Program-made: the position numbers and the translations under genes | In this document: positions 17,386-24,989 of the stretch, piece by piece | Numbering within the stretch: the first letter of the stretch is position 1 | Layout of the letters: every line of letters begins with the position of its first letter | Notes under the pieces: model-generated | Told to the model about the DNA's origin: nothing | The model's input: the letters and a program-made list of their open reading frames with translations, nothing else | Database searches by the model: none | Origin: JACPPO01 sp965262505 | GTDB taxonomy: Bacteria > Acidobacteriota > Vicinamibacteria > Vicinamibacterales > UBA2999 | Direction of reading: 5' to 3' | Length of the DNA stretch: 64,000 nt | Assembly: GCA_965262505.1 (NCBI GenBank) | Contig: CBDHFM010000030.1 | Location: 310,001-374,000, forward strand

Positions 17386-18228
17386 TTATGAAACCGGCGT
17401 CTGGAGCACGCCGACGAGCCGCGCCATCTCCGCAAGCGTCAGCGTCTCGGGCCTCCGGTTCCCATCGAGCCCCGCCAATCCGATGAGTCGGGCAGCGTCC
17501 TGGCCGAACGAGTCGGCAACGGGGCGGAACGCATTCAGCAAGGTCTTGCGGCGCCGGAGAAAGACCCCTCGCACCACCCGTTCGAACGTCGCCGGATCCC
17601 CGATGTCAGCGGCCGGAGGCCGGAAGCGCAGCCGCACCACTGCGGACGTGACCTTGGGCGGCGGGCGGAAGGCGCCGGGCGGCAGCGTGAGGAGCCGATC
17701 GACGTCGGCCAGCAAGCCGACCTGAAGGGCGAGCGCACCGTAGCCGGTGGTTCCCGCAGCCGCCGTGAGCCGGTCGGCCACCTCCTTCTGCAGCATCAGC
17801 GTCGCGTCGCGAAAGCGGCGGCCATGCTCGGCCTCGTGCAGCAGGCGGAACAGAATGGGGGAGGCGACGTTGTAGGGGAGGTTGCCGATGACCCGCAGCG
17901 GCTGGGGCTCGTCGCCGAGCACCTCGTCGAGGTCAACGTCAAGAAAGTCGCCCGTGACGACACGGACGTGGGAAGGCGCGTGCGAGGGAAGCGCGGCCGC
18001 CAGGTCGCGGTCGATCTCAACCGCCACGATCCGGGCGACGTGCGGGGCGAGTGCACGCGTGAGGGCGCCGCGGCCCGGACCGATCTCGAGAAACGTGTCG
18101 TCCGGGGAGGTGCCGAGCGCGGCAATCAACTTGTCGACCCAGGCCCGCTCGAGGAAGTGCTGGCCGAAGCGCTTCCTGGCCCGTGGGTGCGGGGGTGCGG
18201 TGAGGCCCCGCGGTTCCCGAGCCCTCAC
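17386..18228 (-). CDS. rsmA: 16S rRNA (adenine1518/1519-N6) dimethyltransferase
   Basis: 280 residues. It carries KRFGQHFL at the N-terminus, the SAM-binding EIGPGRGALTRAL motif I, and the NLPYNVASPIL catalytic motif of KsgA/RsmA, which dimethylates two adjacent adenines near the 3' end of 16S rRNA during small-subunit maturation. The start is a GTG overlapping the stop of the upstream metallopeptidase gene (GTGA), so translation is coupled. It is the last gene of a minus-strand run lexA-DUF3467-nth-metallopeptidase-rsmA. Confidence 0.95.
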   Translation of the reverse strand: MRAREPRGLTAPPHPRARKRFGQHFLERAWVDKLIAALGTSPDDTFLEIGPGRGALTRALAPHVARIVAVEIDRDLAAALPSHAPSHVRVVTGDFLDVDLDEVLGDEPQPLRVIGNLPYNVASPILFRLLHEAEHGRRFRDATLMLQKEVADRLTAAAGTTGYGALALQVGLLADVDRLLTLPPGAFRPPPKVTSAVVRLRFRPPAADIGDPATFERVVRGVFLRRRKTLLNAFRPVADSFGQDAARLIGLAGLDGNRRPETLTLAEMARLVGVLQTPVS

Positions 18229-18653
18229 GTGTCGTCCTCCTCCTCGTCGTCGTCCTCGTCGGGCCCGAGCGTGTCACCCCGCCAGTAGCGCTCTTCGATC
18301 TCCTCGATTTCCTCTTCGCTGAGGCCAAAGTAGTGGCCGACCTCGTGAATGAGCGTTTCGCCGATGGCGGCGCGAATTTCGTCCTCGTCCTCCGAGTCTT
18401 CCTCGATGGGGCGCTGGAACAGCGTGATGCGGTCGGGGAGGGCATTGCCGTGGTCCCAGGTACGCTCGGGCAGCGGCGTTCCCTGGTACAGGCCGTAGAG
18501 CGAATCCGGCGGCTCGATCTCCATCTCCTCGAGCAGCTCGGCGCTGGGCTCCTCCTCGACGACCAGCGCGAGGTTCTTCATCTCGCGCCGGAAGCGCTTC
18601 GGAATCAGCATGACCGCCTCAACGACGAGGCGTTCGAACTCGGCGCGTGTCAT
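18225..18653 (-). CDS. Small zincin-like metallopeptidase family protein
   Basis: 142 residues. Near the C-terminus GETLIHEVGHYFGLSEEEI gives the HExxH zinc motif with the third ligand position downstream, as in the short metallopeptidase-like family often called minimal zincins. The tail is extremely acidic (GPDEDDDEEEDDT). The start ATG lies inside the 3' end of nth (35-bp overlap), and the stop overlaps rsmA. Members are commonly found beside RNA- and DNA-maintenance genes; substrate unknown. No signal peptide. Confidence 0.8.
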   Translation of the reverse strand: MTRAEFERLVVEAVMLIPKRFRREMKNLALVVEEEPSAELLEEMEIEPPDSLYGLYQGTPLPERTWDHGNALPDRITLFQRPIEEDSEDEDEIRAAIGETLIHEVGHYFGLSEEEIEEIEERYWRGDTLGPDEDDDEEEDDT

Positions 18654-19311
18654 GTCGTTTCGTGCCTGCGAGGCCAGTCGTGATCACACTGCGATAGTAA
18701 TCGCAGTCCTTGCGCACCGAGCACCGGTCGCAGAGTGGCTTCGGCCGGCAGATGCGGCGCCCGTGGAGGATCTGGACGTCCGAGGCGAGCGTCCACAACG
18801 CCTTGGGCAGCGCCTCGCACAACTGCGACTCGACCCTCACCGGGTCGTTGCCCGAGGCGATGCCGATGCGACTGGACACGCGCAGCACGTGGCGATCGAC
18901 GGGCAGCCCCGGCACGCCGAGCGCGTGGCCGAGCACGACGTTTGCCGTCTTGCGGCCGACGCCCGGCAGCGCGGTCAGCGCGTCCATATCGGCTGGTACC
19001 TCTCCGCGATGGTTCGCGACCAGTTGCTGCGCCATGCCGATGAGCGCCTTCGACTTCTGGCGGAAGAACCCTGTGGAGAGGATGAGCGGTTCCAGTCGCG
19101 TCGGGGTGGCGGCGGCGAGCGCCTCTGCATGCGGGTACCGCTCGAAGAGTGCGGGCGTGACGAGATTCACGCGCTCATCGGTCGACTGCGCCGAGAGGAT
19201 TGTCGCCACGAGCAGCTCGAACGCGTTGCGATGATGAAGCTCGGTGTCCGCGTTCGGGTGCTGTTGTAAGAGGGTCTTGATGATCCGGCGACAGGCTGCG
19301 ACAGATGTCAG
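18619..19311 (-). CDS. nth: Endonuclease III, DNA-(apurinic or apyrimidinic site) lyase
   Basis: About 230 residues. The core reads VATILSAQSTDERVN, the helix-hairpin-helix LPGVGRKTANVVLGHALG with the catalytic Lys, and LPVDRHVLRV with the catalytic Asp. The 4Fe-4S loop is HGRRICRPKPLCDRC then SVRKDC; the first spacing is Cys-x5-Cys where x6 is usual. It removes oxidised pyrimidines in base-excision repair. The start is uncertain: no ATG/GTG/TTG lies between the DUF3467 stop and the domain. A CTG at 19311 overlapping that stop would give the usual length, and upstream starts would overlap DUF3467 heavily. Confidence 0.9.
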   Translation of the reverse strand: MTSVAACRRIIKTLLQQHPNADTELHHRNAFELLVATILSAQSTDERVNLVTPALFERYPHAEALAAATPTRLEPLILSTGFFRQKSKALIGMAQQLVANHRGEVPADMDALTALPGVGRKTANVVLGHALGVPGLPVDRHVLRVSSRIGIASGNDPVRVESQLCEALPKALWTLASDVQILHGRRICRPKPLCDRCSVRKDCDYYRSVITTGLAGTKRHDTRRVRTPRR

Positions 19312-19631
19312 TGCACCGGCCCCTTCGTCCAGCCGACGTTCGAGTAGGTCTCGGAGAACACCTTCATGTGCTCCTGCAGCGCCGCGACGAGATTCGGCAG
19401 GAACTGCACCGGGACGACGACGCGTGCGCGGACCGGCGCCCTGACGACATGCTGGCTCTCGGCGTCGCGCACCGCCTGATCGGAGAGCGGCATGACCTCG
19501 CAAAACGTCAGAGTGAAGTCAAACGGTGTGTGGGCGATCGAGCAGAAGTTCGCGTAGATGCGCGGTTCGCCGGGCTGCTCGTCCGGGACGATGGTGAAGT
19601 TGATCTGCTTGCGTTCTGGTTGGTCGCTCAT
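19308..19631 (-). CDS. DUF3467-family protein
   Basis: 107 residues from the ATG at 19631 (MSDQPERKQINF...). The family core is visible: EPRIYANFCSIAHTPFDFTL, then TFCEVMPL and VVVPVQFLPNLVAALQEHMK. Proteins of this family are small, soluble and of unknown function. It follows lexA by 70 bp and its stop is embedded in the presumed start of nth. This suggests co-transcription and possibly SOS control of the group, which the sequence does not prove. An upstream in-frame extension exists but overlaps the lexA end and is not family-like. Confidence 0.8.
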   Translation of the reverse strand: MSDQPERKQINFTIVPDEQPGEPRIYANFCSIAHTPFDFTLTFCEVMPLSDQAVRDAESQHVVRAPVRARVVVPVQFLPNLVAALQEHMKVFSETYSNVGWTKGPVH

Positions 19632-19666
19632 GGTCAAAGGATTGTACCTTTGACTGCGCCATTCCC

Positions 19667-19694
19667 GATCAGTATCTGCGCAGATCAGTATTTG
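19667..19694. repeat. Two direct copies of GATCAGTATYTG, 16-bp period
   Basis: GATCAGTATCTG and GATCAGTATTTG stand 16 bp apart between lexA and the DUF3467 gene, with a third TCAGTA at the lexA stop. They could be tandem regulator sites for the downstream genes. No known consensus is claimed. Confidence 0.35.
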
Positions 19695-19701
19695 TCCGGA
19701 T

Positions 19702-20307
19702 TCAGTACCGACGCATGACGCCGACAACGACCCCCTGCACCTGGACTCCGTCGGGGTCGAGCACGAGCGGTTGCATGGCCGGGTTGGCCGGCTGCAGCCG
19801 GATCCGGCCGTTCTCCCTGTAGAACTTCTTGAGCGTGACGTCGAGGCCGTCCACGAGCGCGATGACCATCTCGCCGTTGTCGGCTGAGTTGCGATCTTCG
19901 ACGATGACGAAGTCGCCGTCGCGGATCTGCTCGTCGATCATCGAGTCGCCCTTCACGCGCAGCACGTAGCTGTCGCGCTTGCCGACCAGCCCTTCGGGCA
20001 CCGCGATCGTGTCGTTGCTGGCGACGGCCTCAATCGGGGCGCCGGCCGCGACGAACCCGAGCAGCGGCAGATCGATCGCCCGACCGCCCGTTCGGGTCTG
20101 GACGAGCTCCACCGATCGGCTTCGATTCCAGGCGCGGCGGATGAAGCCCTTCTCCTGGAGATTGGTGAGGTGCTTGTGGACCGTGGCGAGCGAAGACAGG
20201 CTGAAGCGGTGCCCAATCTCTTCGAGGCTTGGCGCGTACCCGTGTTGCTGGATGAACTCGCTCAGATAATCCAGAATCTCGCGTTGACGTTTCGTAAGCG
20301 GTAGCAC
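19702..20307 (-). CDS. lexA: LexA repressor
   Basis: 201 residues. The N-terminal winged helix (LTKRQREILDYLSEFI, SLATVHKHLTNLQEKGFI) is followed by the S24 autoprotease domain. The Ala-Gly cleavage site is in FVAAGAP (A88-G89), the catalytic Ser is in KGDSMI (S122) and the Lys in DVTLKK (K160). All elements needed for RecA-stimulated self-cleavage are present. It is the first gene of the minus-strand group leading to nth and rsmA. I could not identify its operator upstream; the 20308-20403 stretch contains repeated GCGAA elements but nothing convincing. Confidence 0.95.
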   Translation of the reverse strand: MLPLTKRQREILDYLSEFIQQHGYAPSLEEIGHRFSLSSLATVHKHLTNLQEKGFIRRAWNRSRSVELVQTRTGGRAIDLPLLGFVAAGAPIEAVASNDTIAVPEGLVGKRDSYVLRVKGDSMIDEQIRDGDFVIVEDRNSADNGEMVIALVDGLDVTLKKFYRENGRIRLQPANPAMQPLVLDPDGVQVQGVVVGVMRRY

Positions 20308-20403
20308 GTCGCCTCCAGTCTCCGCGGCCCTGCTCGTCGGGCCCTTCGGTTCAGGTAGCGAAACTATATGCGAATGGAAGGCGAAGGGTCAAGAGGGAGA
20401 CGC

Positions 20404-20928
20404 TTATTTTTTCCTCGCTGCGGTTCGTTTCTCGCGTTTCCGATGGATGGCTTGGGGGTCACAAACAGACCACGGCGTCGGGATGCCCCACTCCCCCCAC
20501 CAGTAGCCGATCCGGTTGAATCGTCCTTTGTCAGGGCCACGCTTCTCTCTGACGCCGACCGCCTTCACTTCGCCGGACTGAAACAACCGTCTGAGTGCTG
20601 TGTGAATCGAGATGAGCGTATGAGGGGACGAACCGGGGTCATAGCCCACGGTCTCAAGCATGTCCCTGATTTCGACTGCATGCAGCGGCCGGCGCGTCGA
20701 CATGAGGGCGGTTCGGACCGCATCCGTAAGACCGACGCCCCTGATGGTGGAATCACGGGTCCGTGCCTGGGCGTTGTGCGTGGCGTCGGGTTCACACACA
20801 CGGCCGATCGCCGCAATCGTCTGCCGCAAACGGGCGATCTGCCGCTCCATTTCTTCCCGTTTGCGGAATAGGCCCCGCAGCTCCTTTTGCGCGTCCGCGA
20901 GCGCCCGCCGGTAGGAAGGTCGGTTCAC
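20404..20928 (-). CDS. Coiled-coil/winged-helix DNA-binding-like protein
   Basis: About 174 residues from the GTG at 20928 (a TTG at 20937 is the other option). The N-terminal third is a charged coiled coil (LADAQKELRGLFRKREEMER). The middle is winged-helix-like (LHAVEIRDMLETVGYD, SIHTALRRLFQSGEVKAV), resembling the HB1/ASXL-type or generic winged helices of many acidobacterial and planctomycetal hypothetical proteins. The tail is strongly basic (HRKREKRTAARKK). It probably binds DNA; target and function are unknown. A good sigma-70-like promoter overlaps the first codons, which favours the GTG start and a nearly leaderless mRNA. Confidence 0.6.
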   Translation of the reverse strand: MNRPSYRRALADAQKELRGLFRKREEMERQIARLRQTIAAIGRVCEPDATHNAQARTRDSTIRGVGLTDAVRTALMSTRRPLHAVEIRDMLETVGYDPGSSPHTLISIHTALRRLFQSGEVKAVGVREKRGPDKGRFNRIGYWWGEWGIPTPWSVCDPQAIHRKREKRTAARKK

Positions 20929-20936
20929 GACAGTCA

Positions 20937-20966
20937 ATTATACATTTATATTTAATAATTTATCAA
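20937..20966 (-). promoter_or_regulatory. Sigma-70-like promoter in an AT-rich island
   Basis: On the minus strand TTGATA (20966-20961), 18 bp, TATAAT (20942-20937). The predicted start of transcription is about 20930, next to the GTG of the coiled-coil gene. The surrounding ~70 bp are very AT-rich in an otherwise GC-rich window. Confidence 0.5.
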
Positions 20967-21137
20967 TCATAAATAGATATGTAAAGCTTATACTCAATAG
21001 ATTAATAGAGCGGTACTGGCAGCTCGCCAAGGCTGAGAGAACGATTCAGCGCCGTGTTGCGGTCCGCGCGCTCGGCCAAGGCTTAAAGCGGGCGAGCTGT
21101 GTGCTACACTCGAAACGCCAGTCCCGAGAGGCCCCGT

Positions 21138-21740
21138 ATGTTCGTTCCTGTGAGTCGGTTAGCCGTCATCTTTCTCGTGCTGATCGCACTGATTCCGCTC
21201 GAAGCGGCTACGGTGTCGCGCCAGAGCGCGGTTACCTTCGCCGTGAAAATGGCGCTGATCCAGCGGCAGGGCACTATGACCGAGCGGGCGGGTGCCCTGC
21301 GGACCCTGGTGACAGAGGACGAGCTGAATTCCTGGTTCATGTTCGGCGCGCAGCCGTTGCTTCCCAACGGCCTCGGGCAGCCGCAGATCACCATCATCGG
21401 CGCCGGGCGGCTAGCGGGGCAGGCGATCGTCGACCTGGATGTCGTGGCCAGACAGCGTTCGACCGGCGGCGGATTCGATCCGTTCAGTCTGATTAGTGGC
21501 AAGGTGCCGGTCACCGTCACCGGCATACTCCACACCGGCGGCGGGATGGCGCGCTTCGAGGTGCAGACCGCGGAGGTGTCCGGCATACCGGTCCCGGTGG
21601 CTGTGCTGCAGGAACTGGTGAGCTACTACTTCCGCACGCCCGAATGGCCGCAGGGCATTCGGCTGGACGACGCCTACGGCCTTCCGGCCGGCATCCAGCA
21701 GATCGAAGTGGGCCAGGGGCAGGCGGTCGTCGTGCAGTAG
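21138..21740 (+). CDS. Secreted or membrane-anchored protein of unknown function
   Basis: 200 residues from the ATG at 21138. The N-terminus (LAVIFLVLIALIPLEAA) is a signal peptide or anchor. The rest alternates short beta-strands (ITIIGAGRLAGQAIVDLDV, VPVTVTGILHTGGG, FEVQTAEVSGIPVPVAVLQE), like lipid-binding or YxeA-like folds, without a family I can name. An extended -10 (TGTGCTACACT, ending 21110) lies 27 bp upstream. It ends 3 bp before recG and is likely co-transcribed with it. Confidence 0.65.
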   Translation: MFVPVSRLAVIFLVLIALIPLEAATVSRQSAVTFAVKMALIQRQGTMTERAGALRTLVTEDELNSWFMFGAQPLLPNGLGQPQITIIGAGRLAGQAIVDLDVVARQRSTGGGFDPFSLISGKVPVTVTGILHTGGGMARFEVQTAEVSGIPVPVAVLQELVSYYFRTPEWPQGIRLDDAYGLPAGIQQIEVGQGQAVVVQ

Positions 21741-21743
21741 CAG

Positions 21744-23813
21744 GTGAGCCCTGAACCCTTCCTCTCCACATCGCTTCAGTTTCTCAAAGGCGTAGGCCCG
21801 CGGAAGGCCGCGGATCTCGGGCGCGCCGGCCTTCTCACGGTCGAAGATCTGCTCTATCGTCTGCCGTTTCGCTACGAGGACCGCAGCCGCATGCAGCCGA
21901 TCGTCTCGCTGAAGCTCGGCGAGATCAAGAGCGCGCGCCTGGCGGTCACGCGGCGGCGGGGCTTCAAGATTTTCAACGCGGTGATCGGTGACGCGAGCGG
22001 CGCGATTCGCTGCACCTGGATGAATCAGGCCTTTCTCGCCGACATCCTGCAGCCGCATCTGGCTGTCGTGATCTTCGGGGACGTGAAGTTCGACTCCACG
22101 GGTCTGCACTTCCTCAACCCCGAGTACGAACTCGTCACCGACGACATCTCAGGCGTCCACACGGGCAGGATCGTGCCGTTCTACGAGAAGACCGGTTCGG
22201 TGACGCCCAACATGCAGCGCAAGCTCGTGCGCTTCGCGATCGATCAGCTGTCGCCGGAGCTGCCGGACGTTCTGCCGGCCGATCTGCGCGCGCGGCTCCA
22301 CCTCGTGCCCAGACGGACGGCGATCGAGGCCTCACATTTCCCGCCGAACGACGCGTCGGTCGATCAGCTCAACGCGTTCCGCACGCCCGCCCAGCGCCGG
22401 ATGATCTTCGAGGAGTTCTTTCTGTTTCAGATCGGACACGCGTGGCGGCGTCACGCCAGCAGCGTGGAGCTGAAGCCGTTCGTCCCCGCGGTGGATGACC
22501 GCATCCGCGCCGCCGCGGCGAAAATTCTGCCGTTCAAGCTCACGCCTGGTCAGCGCGAGGCCGTGAGGGAGATCGTCGATGACATGCGGCAGCCTCAGCC
22601 GATGCACCGGCTGTTGCAGGGCGACGTCGGCGCTGGCAAGACGATCGTGGCCCTGCTCGCGGCGCTGGTGGCGATGGAGAACGGCGTGCAGGCGGCGTTC
22701 ATGGCGCCCACCGAAATCCTGGCCGGTCAGCATTACGGGAACATCGCCCGGTTGCTGTCACAGTCACGCTTCCGTGTCGATCTGCTCACCGGGAGCACGC
22801 CCGGCCTGAAGAAGCACACGCTCAACGCCGACATCGAGCGCGGCACCACGAGCCTGATCGTCGGCACGCACGCGCTCGTGCAGGACACGGTCCGCTTCCA
22901 GAGGCTTGGCCTCGTGGTCATCGACGAGCAGCACCGCTTCGGCGTGGCCCAGCGCGCCGCGCTACGCGCCAAGGGGCTGCGTCCGGACGTGCTGTTGATG
23001 ACCGCGACGCCGATTCCGCGTACGCTCGCGCTGACCGATTACAGCGAGCTCGACGTCTCGAAGATCACCGACTTGCCCCCGGGCCGCACGCCGGTGCGGA
23101 CATCCGTGAAGCCGGAATCGCGGCGCGACGAGATCTACGAGCTGGTTCGCGCTGAACTCGATCGCGGCCGGCAGGCGTACGTGATCTATCCGCTGATCGA
23201 GGGATCGGAGAAGGTCGACCTCAAGTCGGCCACCGAGATGGCGGACCATCTTCAGGCTGACGTGTTTCCGTCGTACAGGGTGGCCCTGTTGCACGGGCGC
23301 CTGAAGTCGGACGCGAAGGAGCGTGTCGTGCACGCCTTCGCGGCCGGCCAGATCCACATCCTGGTGTCGACGACGGTGGTGGAGGTGGGAGTGGATGTGC
23401 CGAACGCGTCGGTGATGCTGGTGGAGCATGCCGAACGGTTCGGGCTCTCGCAGTTGCACCAGCTTCGCGGCCGCGTCGGCCGGGGGCCGTGGGCGTCGCA
23501 CTGCGTGCTGCTGTATCAGGCGCCGTGGACCGACGACGCCCGGGAGCGTCTGAAGGCGCTGGCATCGACGAGCGATGGGTTTGCCATCGCGGAGCGCGAC
23601 CTCGAGCTGCGCGGCCCTGGGGACTTTTTTGGCACGCGCCAGTCAGGCCTTCCACGGCTCCGGACCGGCGATCTCGTGCGCGACCGCGAGGTCATGGAGG
23701 AAGCGCACGGCGAGGCGCGGCGCCTCGTCTCGGAGGGCGCGCTTGGCGCGGAACTGCGGCAGTTCGTCGACGAGCGGTGGCAACAGCAGTTCGGATTGAT
23801 TGAAGTGGGGTAG
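21744..23813 (+). CDS. recG: ATP-dependent DNA helicase RecG
   Basis: 689 residues from a GTG. The N-terminal wedge/OB domain is present (FLKGVGPRKAADL, LLYRLPFRYEDR). The helicase core follows: Walker A GDVGAGKT, Walker B VVIDEQHRFGV, MTATPIPRT, and the motif VI region HQLRGRVGRG. The C-terminal TRG-like part reads GDFFGTRQSG. RecG rescues stalled forks and processes recombination intermediates. Genes for rsmD and coaD follow in the same direction. Confidence 0.95.
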   Translation: MSPEPFLSTSLQFLKGVGPRKAADLGRAGLLTVEDLLYRLPFRYEDRSRMQPIVSLKLGEIKSARLAVTRRRGFKIFNAVIGDASGAIRCTWMNQAFLADILQPHLAVVIFGDVKFDSTGLHFLNPEYELVTDDISGVHTGRIVPFYEKTGSVTPNMQRKLVRFAIDQLSPELPDVLPADLRARLHLVPRRTAIEASHFPPNDASVDQLNAFRTPAQRRMIFEEFFLFQIGHAWRRHASSVELKPFVPAVDDRIRAAAAKILPFKLTPGQREAVREIVDDMRQPQPMHRLLQGDVGAGKTIVALLAALVAMENGVQAAFMAPTEILAGQHYGNIARLLSQSRFRVDLLTGSTPGLKKHTLNADIERGTTSLIVGTHALVQDTVRFQRLGLVVIDEQHRFGVAQRAALRAKGLRPDVLLMTATPIPRTLALTDYSELDVSKITDLPPGRTPVRTSVKPESRRDEIYELVRAELDRGRQAYVIYPLIEGSEKVDLKSATEMADHLQADVFPSYRVALLHGRLKSDAKERVVHAFAAGQIHILVSTTVVEVGVDVPNASVMLVEHAERFGLSQLHQLRGRVGRGPWASHCVLLYQAPWTDDARERLKALASTSDGFAIAERDLELRGPGDFFGTRQSGLPRLRTGDLVRDREVMEEAHGEARRLVSEGALGAELRQFVDERWQQQFGLIEVG

Positions 23814-23819
23814 TAGCTC

Positions 23820-24365
23820 GTGCGCGTCATCGCCGGACAATTCAAGGGGCGGCGTCTCAAGGCCCCGGCATGGGATGGTCTGCGGCCGACCTCCGACAAG
23901 CTGCGCGAGACGCTGTTCAACATCCTGGCGCCGCAGGTCGAAGGCGCGCGAGTCCTCGACGGCTTTGCGGGGACCGGTGCCGTGGGTATCGAAGCGCTGA
24001 GCCGCGGCGCCGGGCACGTCACATTCATCGAGAGCGATCGGCGCGCGTGCGCGCTGATCGAGACGAACCTGGCGCTGTGCGGTGTGAAGCAAGGCTATAC
24101 TATCGAGTGTGGTGACGTCGCGTCCGCGCTGCGGCGTACGCGACGGGACGCGGCGTGTGACCTCGTCCTGCTGGATCCCCCGTACGACATTGACCCCGAC
24201 ACGGTGATGCAGGTGCTCGAGGTCGCGGCCAGCCGCGTGACCGCCGACGGGTTGCTGGTGCTCGAGCGAGCCAGCCGGCGCGAGTTCGTGGTGCCCGATT
24301 CGCTGCGCCGAGTGCGCGATGTCACGTCGGGCGACAGCACACTGACGTTTTTCAGCCGGGTGTAG
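23820..24365 (+). CDS. rsmD: 16S rRNA (guanine966-N2)-methyltransferase
   Basis: 181 residues from GTG (MRVIAGQFKGRRLKAP), the usual RsmD opening. Motifs: RPTSDKLRETLFNIL, SAM-binding VLDGFAGTGAVGIEALSRGA, and the catalytic DPPY in VLLDPPYDID. It methylates one guanine in 16S rRNA. It lies six bases after recG and before coaD; rsmD-coaD is a very common pairing. Confidence 0.95.
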   Translation: MRVIAGQFKGRRLKAPAWDGLRPTSDKLRETLFNILAPQVEGARVLDGFAGTGAVGIEALSRGAGHVTFIESDRRACALIETNLALCGVKQGYTIECGDVASALRRTRRDAACDLVLLDPPYDIDPDTVMQVLEVAASRVTADGLLVLERASRREFVVPDSLRRVRDVTSGDSTLTFFSRV

Positions 24366-24428
24366 CGCGCCACGCCCGGCTCCGTAGGGTAGGGCGGGTC
24401 CACATGCCTGGACCTTGCAGGAGTTGCG

Positions 24429-24944
24429 ATGACGCCATCCGGCGCGCCCAGCGGCCGCCTCGCGATTTTTCCCGGCTCCTTCGATCCGGTGACGAATGGC
24501 CACGTCGATATCATCCTGCGCGGGGCGCACCTCTTCGAGCGCATCGTCGTCGCGGTGCTCGTCCACGGGGAGAAGAAGCCGCTGTTCACCTCTGACGAGC
24601 GGGTGGCGATCATCCGCGAGGTGTTCAAGGAGTACCCGAACATCGAGGTGGACACGTTCGACGGGCTGCTCGTCGAGTATGCGAGGCGGCGCCGCGCGAG
24701 CGCGATCGTGCGCGGCCTGCGCGCCGTTTCTGACTTCGAGTACGAATTCCAGATGGCGCTCATGAATCGGCACCTGGAGCCATCGCTAGAGACGGTGTTC
24801 ATGATGCCGGCGGAGCAGTACACGTATCTCAGCTCGCGCCTGATCAAGGAAGTCTTCCAGCTTGGCGGCGAAGTGAGCGGACTCGTGCCGCCGGCCGTCG
24901 AGCGCTGGATGCGGGTCAAGCCAGGGACGGGAAGATCAGAATAG
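24429..24944 (+). CDS. coaD: Phosphopantetheine adenylyltransferase
   Basis: 171 residues. The nucleotidyltransferase signature FPGSFDPVTNGHVDII includes the T/HxGH-type motif, and SSRLIKEVFQLGG is the conserved C-terminal nucleotide-binding segment. It catalyses the penultimate step of coenzyme A synthesis, adenylating 4'-phosphopantetheine. The usual length is about 160 residues; the extra residues are at the N-terminus (MTPSGAPSG). Confidence 0.95.
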   Translation: MTPSGAPSGRLAIFPGSFDPVTNGHVDIILRGAHLFERIVVAVLVHGEKKPLFTSDERVAIIREVFKEYPNIEVDTFDGLLVEYARRRRASAIVRGLRAVSDFEYEFQMALMNRHLEPSLETVFMMPAEQYTYLSSRLIKEVFQLGGEVSGLVPPAVERWMRVKPGTGRSE

Positions 24945-24989
24945 GGTTCAATCGGGTCGACAGATTCAACACGTTCAGGAGAACGAAGC

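Noticed and set aside
17386..18228. Acidic tail of the metallopeptidase as part of rsmA
   Set aside because: The two frames differ and overlap by only four bases; no fusion.
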